NCBI GenBank assembly: GCA_005787565.1
Contig: SYAP01000037.1
Span: forward strand, 1 to 33,483
DNA: 33,483 bases
From: Verrucomicrobiaceae bacterium
GTDB lineage: Bacteria; Verrucomicrobiota; Verrucomicrobiia; Verrucomicrobiales; Akkermansiaceae
Direction: 5' to 3'
A program made the position numbers and the translations under genes. Shown here one piece after another: positions 18,900-28,273 of this stretch; position 1 is the stretch's first letter, and each line of letters starts with the position of its first letter. The notes under the pieces are model-generated. The model was not told the origin of the DNA and did no database searches. It worked only from the letters and a program-made list of their open reading frames with translations.

Positions 18900-19189
18900 G
18901 CAATCACATGGATCTACAGCATCATTTCGCTCGTGTTCGAAGAGCGGCTGTGGAGGAGTCACAATCCTCGATGCCGGCCGGATTCGCCGAGCGGGTGTTG
19001 GCGAGGCGGCCTGCTTGGGAGAGAGAACAGCGTGAAATTTCGTTGGCGCGGATGTCGGCGGTCGGCGCGATGGCTTCGCTGCTGATCGTGGCGTTCGCCC
19101 ATTTCCAGTCGGTGCCCACGGAGTCGGAGCCGGCCTTCACCGGTTGGCTTGAAATGGAACCGTTAGATGAAACCAACCTCTGGGAGTGA
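18896..19189 (+). CDS. Small membrane protein, possible anti-sigma/regulator
   Basis: MSNHMDLQHHFARV...MSAVGAMASLLIVAFAHF (TM); ATGA overlap with sigma gene. Confidence 0.6.
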   Translation: MSNHMDLQHHFARVRRAAVEESQSSMPAGFAERVLARRPAWEREQREISLARMSAVGAMASLLIVAFAHFQSVPTESEPAFTGWLEMEPLDETNLWE

Positions 19190-19196
19190 CCCACTG

Positions 19197-19595
19197 ATGA
19201 GCACGATGTCCACCCGATTGCTTTCGATCCTGCTGATGGCGGTGATCTTTGTGTGCGGATTTCTATCAGGCCGCCTTACCGCGCCGCGTGATTCCGTGCT
19301 GCCTGGTTTGCAGGGGAATCCCGACCAACCGATCGAGCCCCTGCGGGTGCAGGATCGGGTGATGCGTCGCTACATCGAGGAGCTGGCCCTGACGCCGGAA
19401 CAGGTGGAAACGTGCCGCCCGCTTTTCGAGGAAACGGGCGAGCGAATGCTGAAGCTGCCGAAGCTTTCCGAAGAACGGTTGGAGGAACTTGAGCGATTTC
19501 ACAGGGCCTTCGCGTCGCACTTGACGCCGGAGCAGCAGGAAAAGGCCAGCAAAATGCTCGAACAGGCTCAGCGGATGAAACGCCCAAAACGTTGA
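19197..19595 (+). CDS. Periplasmic LTXXQ/CpxP-like (heavy-metal sensor-like) protein
   Basis: N-terminal TM LLSILLMAVIFVCGFLSGRL; LTPEQVETCRPLFEET...LTPEQQEKASKMLEQ. Confidence 0.6.
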   Translation: MSTMSTRLLSILLMAVIFVCGFLSGRLTAPRDSVLPGLQGNPDQPIEPLRVQDRVMRRYIEELALTPEQVETCRPLFEETGERMLKLPKLSEERLEELERFHRAFASHLTPEQQEKASKMLEQAQRMKRPKR

Positions 19596-19663
19596 GGCGT
19601 CCGGTCGGCGTGCCATTTCACTTCCCGTTTGATTTTGCCGCCACTCCTCCCCACGTTCCGCGC

Positions 19664-20218
19664 ATGGCGAAAAAGACGACGGCAAAACGCGTGGTGGTGA
19701 AGGTGTTTCTCTACGGAATCCAACCGCAGATCTGGCGGCGCTTCTCAATCGATACTGGAGTGACCTTCGCCGCGCTGCATGACGCGATCCAGTGCGCGAT
19801 GGGTTGGGAAAACCGCAGCCCTCACGAATTCCGCCATGGAAAAGGCAAACGCCTCGTCGATGTGATCGGCCCGGTCGGCTTGCAGGACCAAGTGATCGGC
19901 GAGTTCCAGGACGAACTCGCCCTCACGCTCGCCGACTACATCGGCAAAAAAAAGACCCCGCTGCGGATGCTCTACCGCTACGATTTCAACTCCGAGTGGA
20001 TCCATGAAGTCGTCTTTGAAAAACTCATCGAAGGCGAGGGCGGCCCGGAAATGATCGAAGGCGAACGCGCCTGCCCGCCGGAAGACATCGGCGGACACTT
20101 CCAATTCATGCAGGCGCTCCACGGCGAAATCGAATGGCTGGACCGCAAATACGCACCCGAATCCTTCGATCCCGCGAAAGTCGATTTCACGCCAAAAGGC
20201 CCACGGAAACGCCGCTGA
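19664..20218 (+). CDS. Plasmid pRiA4b ORF-3 family protein
   Basis: VVVKVFLYGIQPQIWRRFSIDTGVTFAALHDAIQCAMGWENRSPHEF...YDFNSEWIHEVVFE. Confidence 0.8.
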   Translation: MAKKTTAKRVVVKVFLYGIQPQIWRRFSIDTGVTFAALHDAIQCAMGWENRSPHEFRHGKGKRLVDVIGPVGLQDQVIGEFQDELALTLADYIGKKKTPLRMLYRYDFNSEWIHEVVFEKLIEGEGGPEMIEGERACPPEDIGGHFQFMQALHGEIEWLDRKYAPESFDPAKVDFTPKGPRKRR

Positions 20219-20244
20219 TCGCCGATCCATCTCGCCCGGTTGTG

Positions 20245-21684
20245 ATGAAACGGTGGCTCGCACTCGTCCTGATATCGGCCACCGCTTCGCATGCCGAATT
20301 CGTGCCCGATTTCAAACTCAAAGCGGACGATTTCACGGCGCTCATGGCCGTCGACGCCACCGTATCCGATGGGCTCACGCCGTTTCAGCCGGGCGGCCAC
20401 GGGAAATTTTTCGTACAAGGCTGGCAGCGACCGAACCAGCAGGCGAAATGGACCATCACCTCCGGTGAACCGGCCGAAGTGGCCGCGCAGTTGCTGATCC
20501 ACGGAAAATCCGGCCAGAAACTGCGCATCAAAGTCACCGCCGCCGGTCACACGCTGACCGGCACCCTGCCTGCGGACGCAAAACGCTGGCAGCGGATCGC
20601 CCTGCCCGGCACCATCCCCCTCCCCTCCGGACCATCGGACATCACCCTTCGGCTTTCCTGCGCCGATGGCTCCCCCACCTTCAACGCCGAAGTCCACGCC
20701 CTGGAACTCGTCCGCCCCACCGTCCGCGACGCCCTTCACCAACGCGCCATGGCCATGCGCGCAGACACCACCTGGTTTCAAAAAGCAAAGTTCGGCATCA
20801 TGGTCCACTGGACCAGCCAGACCATGCCACGCCATGGCGACCCAAAACCCTACGACCAAGCCGTCACCGACTTCAAAGTCGATGCCTTCGCCGATCAAAT
20901 GAAACGCACCGGCGCTGGCTTCGTCGTCATCACCACCTCCCACGCGCAACAATATTTCCCCGCCCCGCTCGCCTCCCTCGATCGCATCCTGCCCGGCCGC
21001 ACCAGCAAGCGCGACCTCATCGCCGATCTCGCAGCCGCCCTTTCCCGCCAAAACATCAAGCTGATGCTCTACTACCACCTCGGCGCGGCGGACGACGCGG
21101 CATGGACCCAGGCTTCCGGATTTTGGAAAACCGACACTGCACCCTTCTTCAACCACTGGAGGGAAATCATCACCGAAGCCGGCCAACGCTATCGCGAAAA
21201 CCTCGCCGGCTGGTGGTTCGACGACGGCAGCACCAACTACTTCTACCGCAGTGCCCCCTGGGAATCCCTCAACACCGCCGCCAAAGCCGGAAATCCCCAG
21301 CGCCTCACCGCCTTCAACGCATGGGAACTCAACAACCCCACCGAATTTCACGACCTCTTCACCGGCGAAGGCTTCCAGGACCCGCGCGGCTACAACGAAC
21401 TGCTCACCCGCGGCGGCGACGGACGATACCCCTCCGGCACCCACCGCGGCCTCCAATCCAGCGCCTGCCTCATCACCGAAACCGATTGGGTCCACCTCCG
21501 CCGCGACACCCCCATCCCCAGCCCGAAATGGAACCCCGAACAGCTCGCCACCCTGCTCGGCGAGTTCGCCGCACACCGCAACGTCCCGATTTTCAACCTC
21601 GCCATCTACCAAGACGGCACCGTTTCCTCCGAATCCGTCGAACTCTTCCGCTCCGCCACCGCACACCCCCAACCCGCCCCCTGA
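20245..21684 (+). CDS. Alpha-L-fucosidase-like (GH29) secreted protein
   Basis: WFQKAKFGIMVHWTSQTMPRHG, GAGFVVITTSHAQQYFPAP, RDLIADLAAALSRQNIKLMLYYHLG, GWWFDDG. Confidence 0.75.
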   Translation: MKRWLALVLISATASHAEFVPDFKLKADDFTALMAVDATVSDGLTPFQPGGHGKFFVQGWQRPNQQAKWTITSGEPAEVAAQLLIHGKSGQKLRIKVTAAGHTLTGTLPADAKRWQRIALPGTIPLPSGPSDITLRLSCADGSPTFNAEVHALELVRPTVRDALHQRAMAMRADTTWFQKAKFGIMVHWTSQTMPRHGDPKPYDQAVTDFKVDAFADQMKRTGAGFVVITTSHAQQYFPAPLASLDRILPGRTSKRDLIADLAAALSRQNIKLMLYYHLGAADDAAWTQASGFWKTDTAPFFNHWREIITEAGQRYRENLAGWWFDDGSTNYFYRSAPWESLNTAAKAGNPQRLTAFNAWELNNPTEFHDLFTGEGFQDPRGYNELLTRGGDGRYPSGTHRGLQSSACLITETDWVHLRRDTPIPSPKWNPEQLATLLGEFAAHRNVPIFNLAIYQDGTVSSESVELFRSATAHPQPAP

Positions 21685-21837
21685 GACCTCAATCCACCCA
21701 AAACCCCAACCCACCTCCGTCCCAACTCCTCTCCAATCCAAGAAATTCCAAAAAAAAAATCTTGCCCGCCCCGCGGCCCCGTGTTGATGTCCCCGCCCCG
21801 TCGCACCCGGCGGATCAACCTTTTATTCCCCACGGCC

Positions 21838-22152
21838 ATGGCCTACGCAGTGATCAAAACCGGCGGTAAACAATACCGCGTCCAACAAGGCGACAAGTTC
21901 GACGTCGAAAAGCTCGACGCCGCAGTCGATTCCGAAATCACCTTCAGCGAGGTGCTTCTGGTCGGCGAGGGTGACTCCGTCAAAGTCGGCGCACCGACCG
22001 TCGAAGGCGCATCCGTCGTCGCCAAGGTCATCAGCCAGTTCCGCGGCCCCAAAGGCATCGCCTTCAAATTCAAGCGCCGCAAGGGCTTCCACAAAACCAA
22101 AGGCTTCCGTCGCCACCTCACCAAGCTGGAGATCACCTCCATCGCCGGCTGA
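21838..22152 (+). CDS. rplU: 50S ribosomal protein L21
   Basis: [26 protein letters not shown]...[24 protein letters not shown]. Confidence 0.97.
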   Translation: MAYAVIKTGGKQYRVQQGDKFDVEKLDAAVDSEITFSEVLLVGEGDSVKVGAPTVEGASVVAKVISQFRGPKGIAFKFKRRKGFHKTKGFRRHLTKLEITSIAG

Positions 22153-22181
22153 TTCTTACAACCCCATTCCTCTCCACCACC

Positions 22182-22439
22182 ATGGCCCATAAAAAAGGAC
22201 AAGGCTCCGTCAAAAACGGACGTGACTCACGCAGCAAACGCCTCGGCGTCAAAAAATTCGGCGGACAAGCTGTCATCGCCGGCAACATCCTCATCCGCCA
22301 GCGCGGAACCAAAGTGCATCCGGGCATCGGCGTCGGCATCGGCCGCGACCACACCCTCTTCGCCCTCATCGATGGCCGCGTCACCTTCGACCGCGAAGGC
22401 CGCCGCATCAATATCTCCCCAACCGCCACCGCGAACTGA
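22182..22439 (+). CDS. rpmA: 50S ribosomal protein L27
   Basis: [48 protein letters not shown]. Confidence 0.98.
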   Translation: MAHKKGQGSVKNGRDSRSKRLGVKKFGGQAVIAGNILIRQRGTKVHPGIGVGIGRDHTLFALIDGRVTFDREGRRINISPTATAN

Positions 22440-22468
22440 TTTCAAAACGCCAACGCGTTTTCAAAACA

Positions 22469-22503
22469 CCGTGCGTCTCTCCCGAGGCGCACGGTTTTTT
22501 CTT
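22469..22503 (+). terminator. Rho-independent terminator after rpmA
   Basis: CCGTGCG...CGCACGG stem followed by TTTTTTCTTTT. Confidence 0.85.
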
Positions 22504-22550
22504 TTCAGCACCCACCCAAAATCTTGGCACGCCCGCTGCTTTACCTCATT

Positions 22551-22634
22551 CGTCGCGACACATCAGGCGGTCCGACTGAGATGCTCCAAGGTTAATGGGT
22601 TTTCCGAGGGGATGATCAGTCGGGCCGCTTTTTT
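22551..22634 (+). ncRNA. Candidate small RNA or leader between rpmA and murJ
   Basis: Promoter-like TTGGCACGCCCGCTGCTTT at 22524-22542 (GG-N10-GC spacing), then 13-bp stem GCGGTCCGACTGA (22567-22579)/TCAGTCGGGCCGC (22616-22628) with one G-U, then TTTTTT. Confidence 0.4.
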
Positions 22635-22746
22635 CTTTCCGGTGGCTCTACAATATTTCCCGCAATCCGCCATCGCCAGCCGGACCCTGCGGGCATAAAA
22701 CGCGGCGCGCCAGCGCCTCCTGCCGGTGCGATTCCCCGTGCCGCAC

Positions 22747-24345
22747 ATGTCCTCGTCCAAAGCCACATGGAAAGTCAGCGCCGCCGTCATGGCCAGCCGC
22801 GTGCTCGGTCTCGCGCGCGAAATGATGTTCGCCGGTCTCTACGGCGGCAGCCGCTGGATGGACTGCTTCTACCTCGCCTTCAAGGTCCCCAACCTCCTGC
22901 GCGACCTCTTTGCCGAAGGCGCGCTCTCCCAAGCCTTCGTCACCACGTTCTCGAAAAAACTCCAGGTCGAGGGCGAAAAACCCGCGTGGGAACTCGCCCA
23001 CAAGATGCTCACCCTCGCCGCGGTCTTCATGAGCCTCGTCTCGCTGTTAGGCATCGTCGCCGCACCATGGATCGTCGATCTCCTCACCGCCCTCTCCCGT
23101 TCGGGAAATTCCCCACGCGTCTATGATCCCGCCGAAGTCGCGCTGATCGTCACCATGGTCCGCGTGATGTATCCCTTCATTCTGTTAGTCTCGCTCGCCG
23201 CACTCGTGATGGGCCTGCTCAACGCCAAGAACATCTTCGGCATGCCCGCGCTCTCGTCGTGCTTTTTCAACATCGGCTCCATGGCCGGCGGCGCGGCCTT
23301 CGGCTATTGGATGGACCCCACCTGGGGCCCGCAAAGCCTCGTCGGCTTCGCCATCGGCGTCGTCATCGGCGGTGCCGCGCAATTGATCTGCCAATTCCCC
23401 GCCCTCCGCCGCGCCGGATACCGCTACATCGCCGACTTCCGCTGGCGGGATTCCGGCGTCCGCCAAATCCTGAAACTCATGGCCCCAGCCGTGATCGCCG
23501 CGTCGGTCGTGCAGATCAACGTCGTCGTCAACGCCATGTTCGCCTACGCCGTCGAAGGCGGTGCAGTCAGTTGGCTCAACTACGCCTTCCGCCTCATGCA
23601 ACTCCCCATCGGCGTCTTCGGCGTCGCCGTCGCCACCGTCACCCTCCCCGCCCTCTCCCGCGCCGCCGTCAACGGCATCTCCAACGATTTCAACCCCACC
23701 CTTGCCAAAGGCCTCCGCCAGGTCGCCTTCCTCGTCCTCCCCTCCACCATCGGCCTTGCCCTCCTCGCAGAACCCATCGTCAGCCTCCTCTACGAGCGTG
23801 CAAACTTCGACGTCCGCGACCGCCTCCAAACCGCCGCCGCCCTCCGCGCCTACGGATACGGCCTCGTCTTCTACGCCGCCCTCAAAGTCCTCCAACCCGC
23901 CTTCTACGCCATCGACCGCCGTTGGTTTCCCATGATCGTCAGCTTCTTCGCCCTCGGCCTCAACCTCGGCTGCAATTACCTCTTCGTCTTCGTCCTCCGT
24001 TGGGGCCACGAATCCCTCGCTCTAACAACAAGCATCGCCGCCTCCGTCAACTTCATCGTCCTCTACCTCGCCATGCGCAAATTCGCCGGCGATCCCGGCA
24101 CCCGCGGCATGCTCACCCTCCTCATGAAACTCCTCCTCGCCGGCGGAGCCATGGCCGCCCTCTGCTGGGCCGCCAACCGCTTCCTCTTCGCCGACCTCTC
24201 CCACATGGCCCTCTGGTGGAAAATCATCGCCCTCTCCGCCACCTGCGGCACCGCCGCCATCCTCTATTTCCTAACAGCCAAACTCCTCCGCGTCTCCGAA
24301 GCCCAAGAAGCCCTCGCCATGGTCACCCGCCGCCTCAAACGCTGA
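22747..24345 (+). CDS. murJ: Lipid II flippase MurJ/MviN
   Basis: SRVLGLAREMMFAGLYGGSRWMDCFYLAFKVPNLLRDLFAEGALSQAFVTTFS; multiple TM segments; LLYERANFD. Confidence 0.95.
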   Translation: MSSSKATWKVSAAVMASRVLGLAREMMFAGLYGGSRWMDCFYLAFKVPNLLRDLFAEGALSQAFVTTFSKKLQVEGEKPAWELAHKMLTLAAVFMSLVSLLGIVAAPWIVDLLTALSRSGNSPRVYDPAEVALIVTMVRVMYPFILLVSLAALVMGLLNAKNIFGMPALSSCFFNIGSMAGGAAFGYWMDPTWGPQSLVGFAIGVVIGGAAQLICQFPALRRAGYRYIADFRWRDSGVRQILKLMAPAVIAASVVQINVVVNAMFAYAVEGGAVSWLNYAFRLMQLPIGVFGVAVATVTLPALSRAAVNGISNDFNPTLAKGLRQVAFLVLPSTIGLALLAEPIVSLLYERANFDVRDRLQTAAALRAYGYGLVFYAALKVLQPAFYAIDRRWFPMIVSFFALGLNLGCNYLFVFVLRWGHESLALTTSIAASVNFIVLYLAMRKFAGDPGTRGMLTLLMKLLLAGGAMAALCWAANRFLFADLSHMALWWKIIALSATCGTAAILYFLTAKLLRVSEAQEALAMVTRRLKR

Positions 24346-24498
24346 CCACCAATCCCCATCAGCCATCCAAAACCCGATCTAACAAAGACTCATCCGCTCC
24401 CACCGCATCGATCCCACCGCCGGAAAACCGCCCCGCAAACACACCACGCGAAATTCCATGACACACCGGAACCTTTCGCGGCGTTCGATGGCAAAGCC

Positions 24499-25395
24499 AT
24501 GCGAACCCTCATCCTCCTCGCCATTTCCGCCCTCAGCGCCGCGGCCGCACCCGATCCCGTCCGCGTGCTGATCTGGGACGAACGCCAACCGGAACAGAAA
24601 AAAGCCTATGCCGGCGCTTTCCTCGGCGACACCATCGCAGCCTGGCTCTCCAAACAACCCGGAATCGTCGCAAAATCCGTCGGCCTCGACTCGCCCGAAC
24701 AAGGCCTCGATCCGGCGACCCTCGATGCCACCGACGTCATCATCTGGTGGGGACATCAAAAACACATGGAAGTCTCCGAAGCCCGATCCGCCGAGGCCGT
24801 CAAACGCGTCATCGAAGGAAAACTCGGCTTCGTCCCGCTCCACTCCGCCCACTGGGCGCGGCCGTTCGTCACCCTCATGCAGGAACGAGCGAAATCCGAC
24901 GCCCTCGCAAAACTGCCCGAATCCGAGCGCGCCACCGCGCGATGGGAATTTCTCAACACCTCGCCCGTCGGCAAGCTGGTGAAACATTCCGATCCGCTCA
25001 CCCCCTCGCTCTCTAACAAAAATGGAATCTGGAAACTCACCCTCCCGCAGTGCGTTTTCCCCGACTACCGGCCCGACGGCGCACCGAGCCAAATGACCAC
25101 CCTGCTCCCGGACCATCCCCTCGCCGCCGGCCTCCCGCCGCAGTGGAGCCTTCAACAAACGGAAATGTACAACGAGCCATTCCACATCCCCACTCCCGAC
25201 GCCGTGGTCTTCGAGGAGCGATGGGAAAAGGGCGAGCACTTCCGCAGCGGCTGCGCCTGGCAGATCGGAAAAGGACGCGTCTTCTACTTCCGGCCCGGCC
25301 ACGAAACCTATCCCGTATTCCAGGACGAAAACTGCCTCCGCGTCATCCTCAACGCCACCCGCTGGACCGCCCCTGCCACCAAAACACCCGAATAG
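24499..25395 (+). CDS. ThuA-like (trehalose utilization) domain protein
   Basis: VRVLIWDERQPEQKKAYAGAFLGDTIAAWL...DVIIWWGHQKHMEVS...GLGFVPLHSAHWARPF-type pattern; GRVFYFRPGHETYPVFQDENCLRVILNATRW. Confidence 0.8.
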   Translation: MRTLILLAISALSAAAAPDPVRVLIWDERQPEQKKAYAGAFLGDTIAAWLSKQPGIVAKSVGLDSPEQGLDPATLDATDVIIWWGHQKHMEVSEARSAEAVKRVIEGKLGFVPLHSAHWARPFVTLMQERAKSDALAKLPESERATARWEFLNTSPVGKLVKHSDPLTPSLSNKNGIWKLTLPQCVFPDYRPDGAPSQMTTLLPDHPLAAGLPPQWSLQQTEMYNEPFHIPTPDAVVFEERWEKGEHFRSGCAWQIGKGRVFYFRPGHETYPVFQDENCLRVILNATRWTAPATKTPE

Positions 25396-25460
25396 ACCCT
25401 GCCGCTCTTCCCCGCTTTGCCGCCTTGCGTCGTTAGTCACATCGGCTAGCTTCGGCCGTC

Positions 25461-26096
25461 ATGGGTCGCCAATCCGTCATCATCAAAGCCCTCTGCGTCC
25501 TCGCCGCCATCTGGGCCGTCGTGTTCGGCATCCGCGCCTACGCATCGTCCAAGAAAATCACCGCCGAGCGCGTCCAAGCCGTCATCGTCGAATCCAACTT
25601 CTCCGACTGGTCCGAGCACGACACCCCGCCAGACGCCGCCGAAGCCAAACGCCGCGACGGCAAACTCCGAGAAATCGCCGAACTCGTGAACCGCCTCGAC
25701 TTCAACGAACGCGAAAAAAACCGCGACAACCTCTCCGGCGACCGCCTCTTCAACAAACTCACCGCCAACGAAAAATCCCTCTTCATCGACCTCACCGTCG
25801 CCGTCTCCATGAACCGCTTCATGGAAGCCCTCGACGCCATGCCTGCTGAAGAACGCAAACGCTTCGTCGAACGCGGCCTCGCCGAAATCCGCGAAGGCAA
25901 AACCCAACAGGACATGGCCCGCGCCGAAGAACTCGGCGAAGACGTCCTCGACAAAATCAGCAGCGAAGGCATGCGCGCCTACTTTGAAAAAGCCGACACC
26001 GACACCAAGCTCGACCTCGCACCCCTCATGGAAGCCATGAACGAAGTCATGCAGGGCCTCCGCGGCAACGAATTCGGCAAACGCACCGGCCCATGA
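25461..26096 (+). CDS. Hypothetical membrane-anchored protein
   Basis: N-terminal TM (IIKALCVLAAIWAVVFGI); C-rich codon usage like neighbours; ATGA overlap with next gene. Confidence 0.7.
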   Translation: MGRQSVIIKALCVLAAIWAVVFGIRAYASSKKITAERVQAVIVESNFSDWSEHDTPPDAAEAKRRDGKLREIAELVNRLDFNEREKNRDNLSGDRLFNKLTANEKSLFIDLTVAVSMNRFMEALDAMPAEERKRFVERGLAEIREGKTQQDMARAEELGEDVLDKISSEGMRAYFEKADTDTKLDLAPLMEAMNEVMQGLRGNEFGKRTGP

Positions 26097-26602
26097 AACG
26101 CAACGGATTCACCCTAACGGAACTGCTGGTGGTCATCGCCATCATCGCCACCCTCGCCGGCATCGCCTTCCCCGTCTCCCGCTCCTTCATCGGGAAATCC
26201 CGCCAGGCCGCCTGCCTCACCCAGCTCCGCTCCATCGGCATCGGCATGCAGGAATACCTCCAGGAAAACAACCAGACCATGCCCCTCCTCTCCCCCGGGC
26301 GCACCTCCAAAACCGAAGACATCCCCGTCCTCGAAACCGTCCTCCTCCCCTACCTCCAGTCCCCCGAAGCCTTCCGCTGCCCCGCCGACAAAAAACAATA
26401 CGACGCCTCCGGCTCCAGCTACCTCTGGAACCCCACCCAAAACGGCCTCCACGTCACCAAACTCGCCTTCTTCGGCGTCAACAACCGCCCCGAATCCATC
26501 CCCCTCGTCTTCGACAAGGAATCCTGGCACCCGCGCGGCGTCAACTTCCTCTACGCCGACTCCAGCACCTCCAGCGAAATCCGGTTCTCCACCGGAAACT
26601 AA
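26093..26602 (+). CDS. Prepilin-type N-terminal cleavage/methylation domain protein (type II secretion pseudopilin-like)
   Basis: MKRNGFTLTELLVVIAIIATLAGIAFP; C-terminal WHPRGVNFLYADSS similar to H-X9-DG region. Confidence 0.9.
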   Translation: MKRNGFTLTELLVVIAIIATLAGIAFPVSRSFIGKSRQAACLTQLRSIGIGMQEYLQENNQTMPLLSPGRTSKTEDIPVLETVLLPYLQSPEAFRCPADKKQYDASGSSYLWNPTQNGLHVTKLAFFGVNNRPESIPLVFDKESWHPRGVNFLYADSSTSSEIRFSTGN

Positions 26603-26611
26603 CAGAAACAG

Positions 26612-27508
26612 ATGTTAGAAGCCACCAACCTCCAGAAATCCTTCGCCGGGAAACCCGCCCTCCGCGACGTCTCCTTCACCGTCAAAAAAGGCGAGATCCA
26701 TGGACTGTTAGGGCACAACGGCGCCGGCAAAAGCACCACCCTCGGCATCATCCTCGGCATGGTCATGCCCGATCACGGAAACGTCTCCATCGGCGGCCTC
26801 TCCGTCCTCACCCACCGCTCCCAAGCCCTCCGCAAGGTCGGAGCCATCTTCGAGGCACCCTCCTTCTACGACTACCTCAGCGGCTGGGAAAACCTCCGCA
26901 TCCTCATGGGATACTCCAACGGCTTCGATCCCGCAGCCGCGCAAAAAGTCGTCGCCGAAGTCGGCCTCACCAAACGCATCCACTCCAAAGTCCGCACCTA
27001 CAGCCACGGCATGCGCCAACGCCTCGCCCTCGCCCAGGCACTCCTCCCCGAGCCCGAGCTACTCCTGTTAGACGAACCCACCGACGGCCTCGACCCCGAA
27101 GGCATCAAATGGTTCCGCGACTTCATCCTCCAGCTCCGCGAACAACGCGGCATGACCGTCCTCTTCAACTCCCACCTCCTCGCCGAGGTCGAGCTCATGT
27201 GCGACCGCGTCACCATCCTTCGCGAAGGAAAACTCATCCACGAGGGCACCCTCCGCAGCCTCCAGGAAGAAACCCCCATCTACGAGGTCGATCTCTCCCC
27301 CTGGGAAAAAGCCGCCCCCCTCATCCAACAAGCCGGCGGCGAAATCCTTTCCCCTAACAAAATCTCCCTCCCCCACTCGCTCGACCCCGCCACCTTCACC
27401 GCCGCCCTCATCCATTCCGGCATCCAGCTCCGCGCCTTCGCCCCCCACCGCCGCTCCCTCGAAGACCTCTACATGGAACTCCTCAACGGCGCCTCCTCGC
27501 CCAACTGA
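26612..27508 (+). CDS. ABC transporter ATP-binding protein
   Basis: Walker A GHNGAGKST, signature YSHGMRQRL, Walker B LLLDEPTDGLDP, N.HLLAEVE. Confidence 0.95.
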   Translation: MLEATNLQKSFAGKPALRDVSFTVKKGEIHGLLGHNGAGKSTTLGIILGMVMPDHGNVSIGGLSVLTHRSQALRKVGAIFEAPSFYDYLSGWENLRILMGYSNGFDPAAAQKVVAEVGLTKRIHSKVRTYSHGMRQRLALAQALLPEPELLLLDEPTDGLDPEGIKWFRDFILQLREQRGMTVLFNSHLLAEVELMCDRVTILREGKLIHEGTLRSLQEETPIYEVDLSPWEKAAPLIQQAGGEILSPNKISLPHSLDPATFTAALIHSGIQLRAFAPHRRSLEDLYMELLNGASSPN

Positions 27509-27558
27509 GCGATCGCCCGAACCCTCGTTCCATCGCTCGAACCACCTTGACGCCCATG

Positions 27559-27577
27559 ATGAGGCGCATATCCTCAT
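27559..27577 (+). promoter_or_regulatory. Inverted repeat ATGAGG-N7-CCTCAT upstream of RHH antitoxin; candidate autoregulatory operator, with TTGACG (-35-like) at 27547-27552
   Basis: Perfect 6-bp arms between a TTGACG box and the antitoxin start. Confidence 0.45.
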
Positions 27578-27583
27578 TGCATT

Positions 27584-27889
27584 ATGGCCATCATGACGAT
27601 CCGCACCACCGTCGCCTTCGATCCAGCCACTGCGGCGCGGCTTGAACGGCTCTCTCAGCGTTGGGGCGTTTCCAAATCCGAGACCCTCCGCCGCGCCCTC
27701 GAAAGAGCGGAAGTAGCCGCATCCGCTCCTTCATCATCATCCGAACCGACTTTTGAGGAAATCGCATCCATGTCGCCGGCCGATGCCTTCGCCTGGCTCA
27801 ACAAACACTCGCTCATCACACCTGAACAAGGAGCCGCTTGGCGCGAACAAGTGGAACATACCCGTGCGGATTTCGCTTCACGGCCATGA
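27584..27889 (+). CDS. Ribbon-helix-helix antitoxin
   Basis: MTIRTTVAFDPATAARLERLSQRWGVSKSETLRRALERAE. Confidence 0.8.
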   Translation: MAIMTIRTTVAFDPATAARLERLSQRWGVSKSETLRRALERAEVAASAPSSSSEPTFEEIASMSPADAFAWLNKHSLITPEQGAAWREQVEHTRADFASRP

Positions 27890-28266
27890 TCCATCTCGAC
27901 AGCAACCTTCTCATCGCCCTCGCGGATCCCGCCGATCCCCACCGGGAAAAGGCCCTCCAACTCATGCGAGCGCTCCCACAAGCCGCCGTATCCAGCTTGG
28001 CATGGTGGGAATTCGAGTGTGGGCCCGTCAGCCCCGAAGGCATTGCGATTGTCCGAATCATGCTCCCGGGCGGAATACTCCCTTTCACCGAGACTCAAAG
28101 CAGGGAAGCTGCCCTTCTCTTCAATGCAGCAGGCCGTGCCCGCCGTCTCAAGTTCGACTCGCTCATCGCCGCAACCGCCATTCTCGCGAATGCCGAGTTG
28201 GCCACCGTCAATCCATCCGATTTCCAGCCTTTCGTCCCACACGGCCTCAAACTCCACGTTTGGTGA
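27886..28266 (+). CDS. PIN-domain (VapC-like) toxin
   Basis: MIHLDSNLLIALADPADPHREKAL...RARRLKFDSLIAATAILANAELATVNPSDF; ATGA overlap with antitoxin. Confidence 0.85.
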   Translation: MIHLDSNLLIALADPADPHREKALQLMRALPQAAVSSLAWWEFECGPVSPEGIAIVRIMLPGGILPFTETQSREAALLFNAAGRARRLKFDSLIAATAILANAELATVNPSDFQPFVPHGLKLHVW

Positions 28267-28273
28267 ACCACCG

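Noticed and set aside
19978-21741. 587-aa minus-strand Gly/Val-rich ORF antisense to GH29
   Set aside because: Antisense shadow ORF; composition typical of reverse-complemented C-ending codons.
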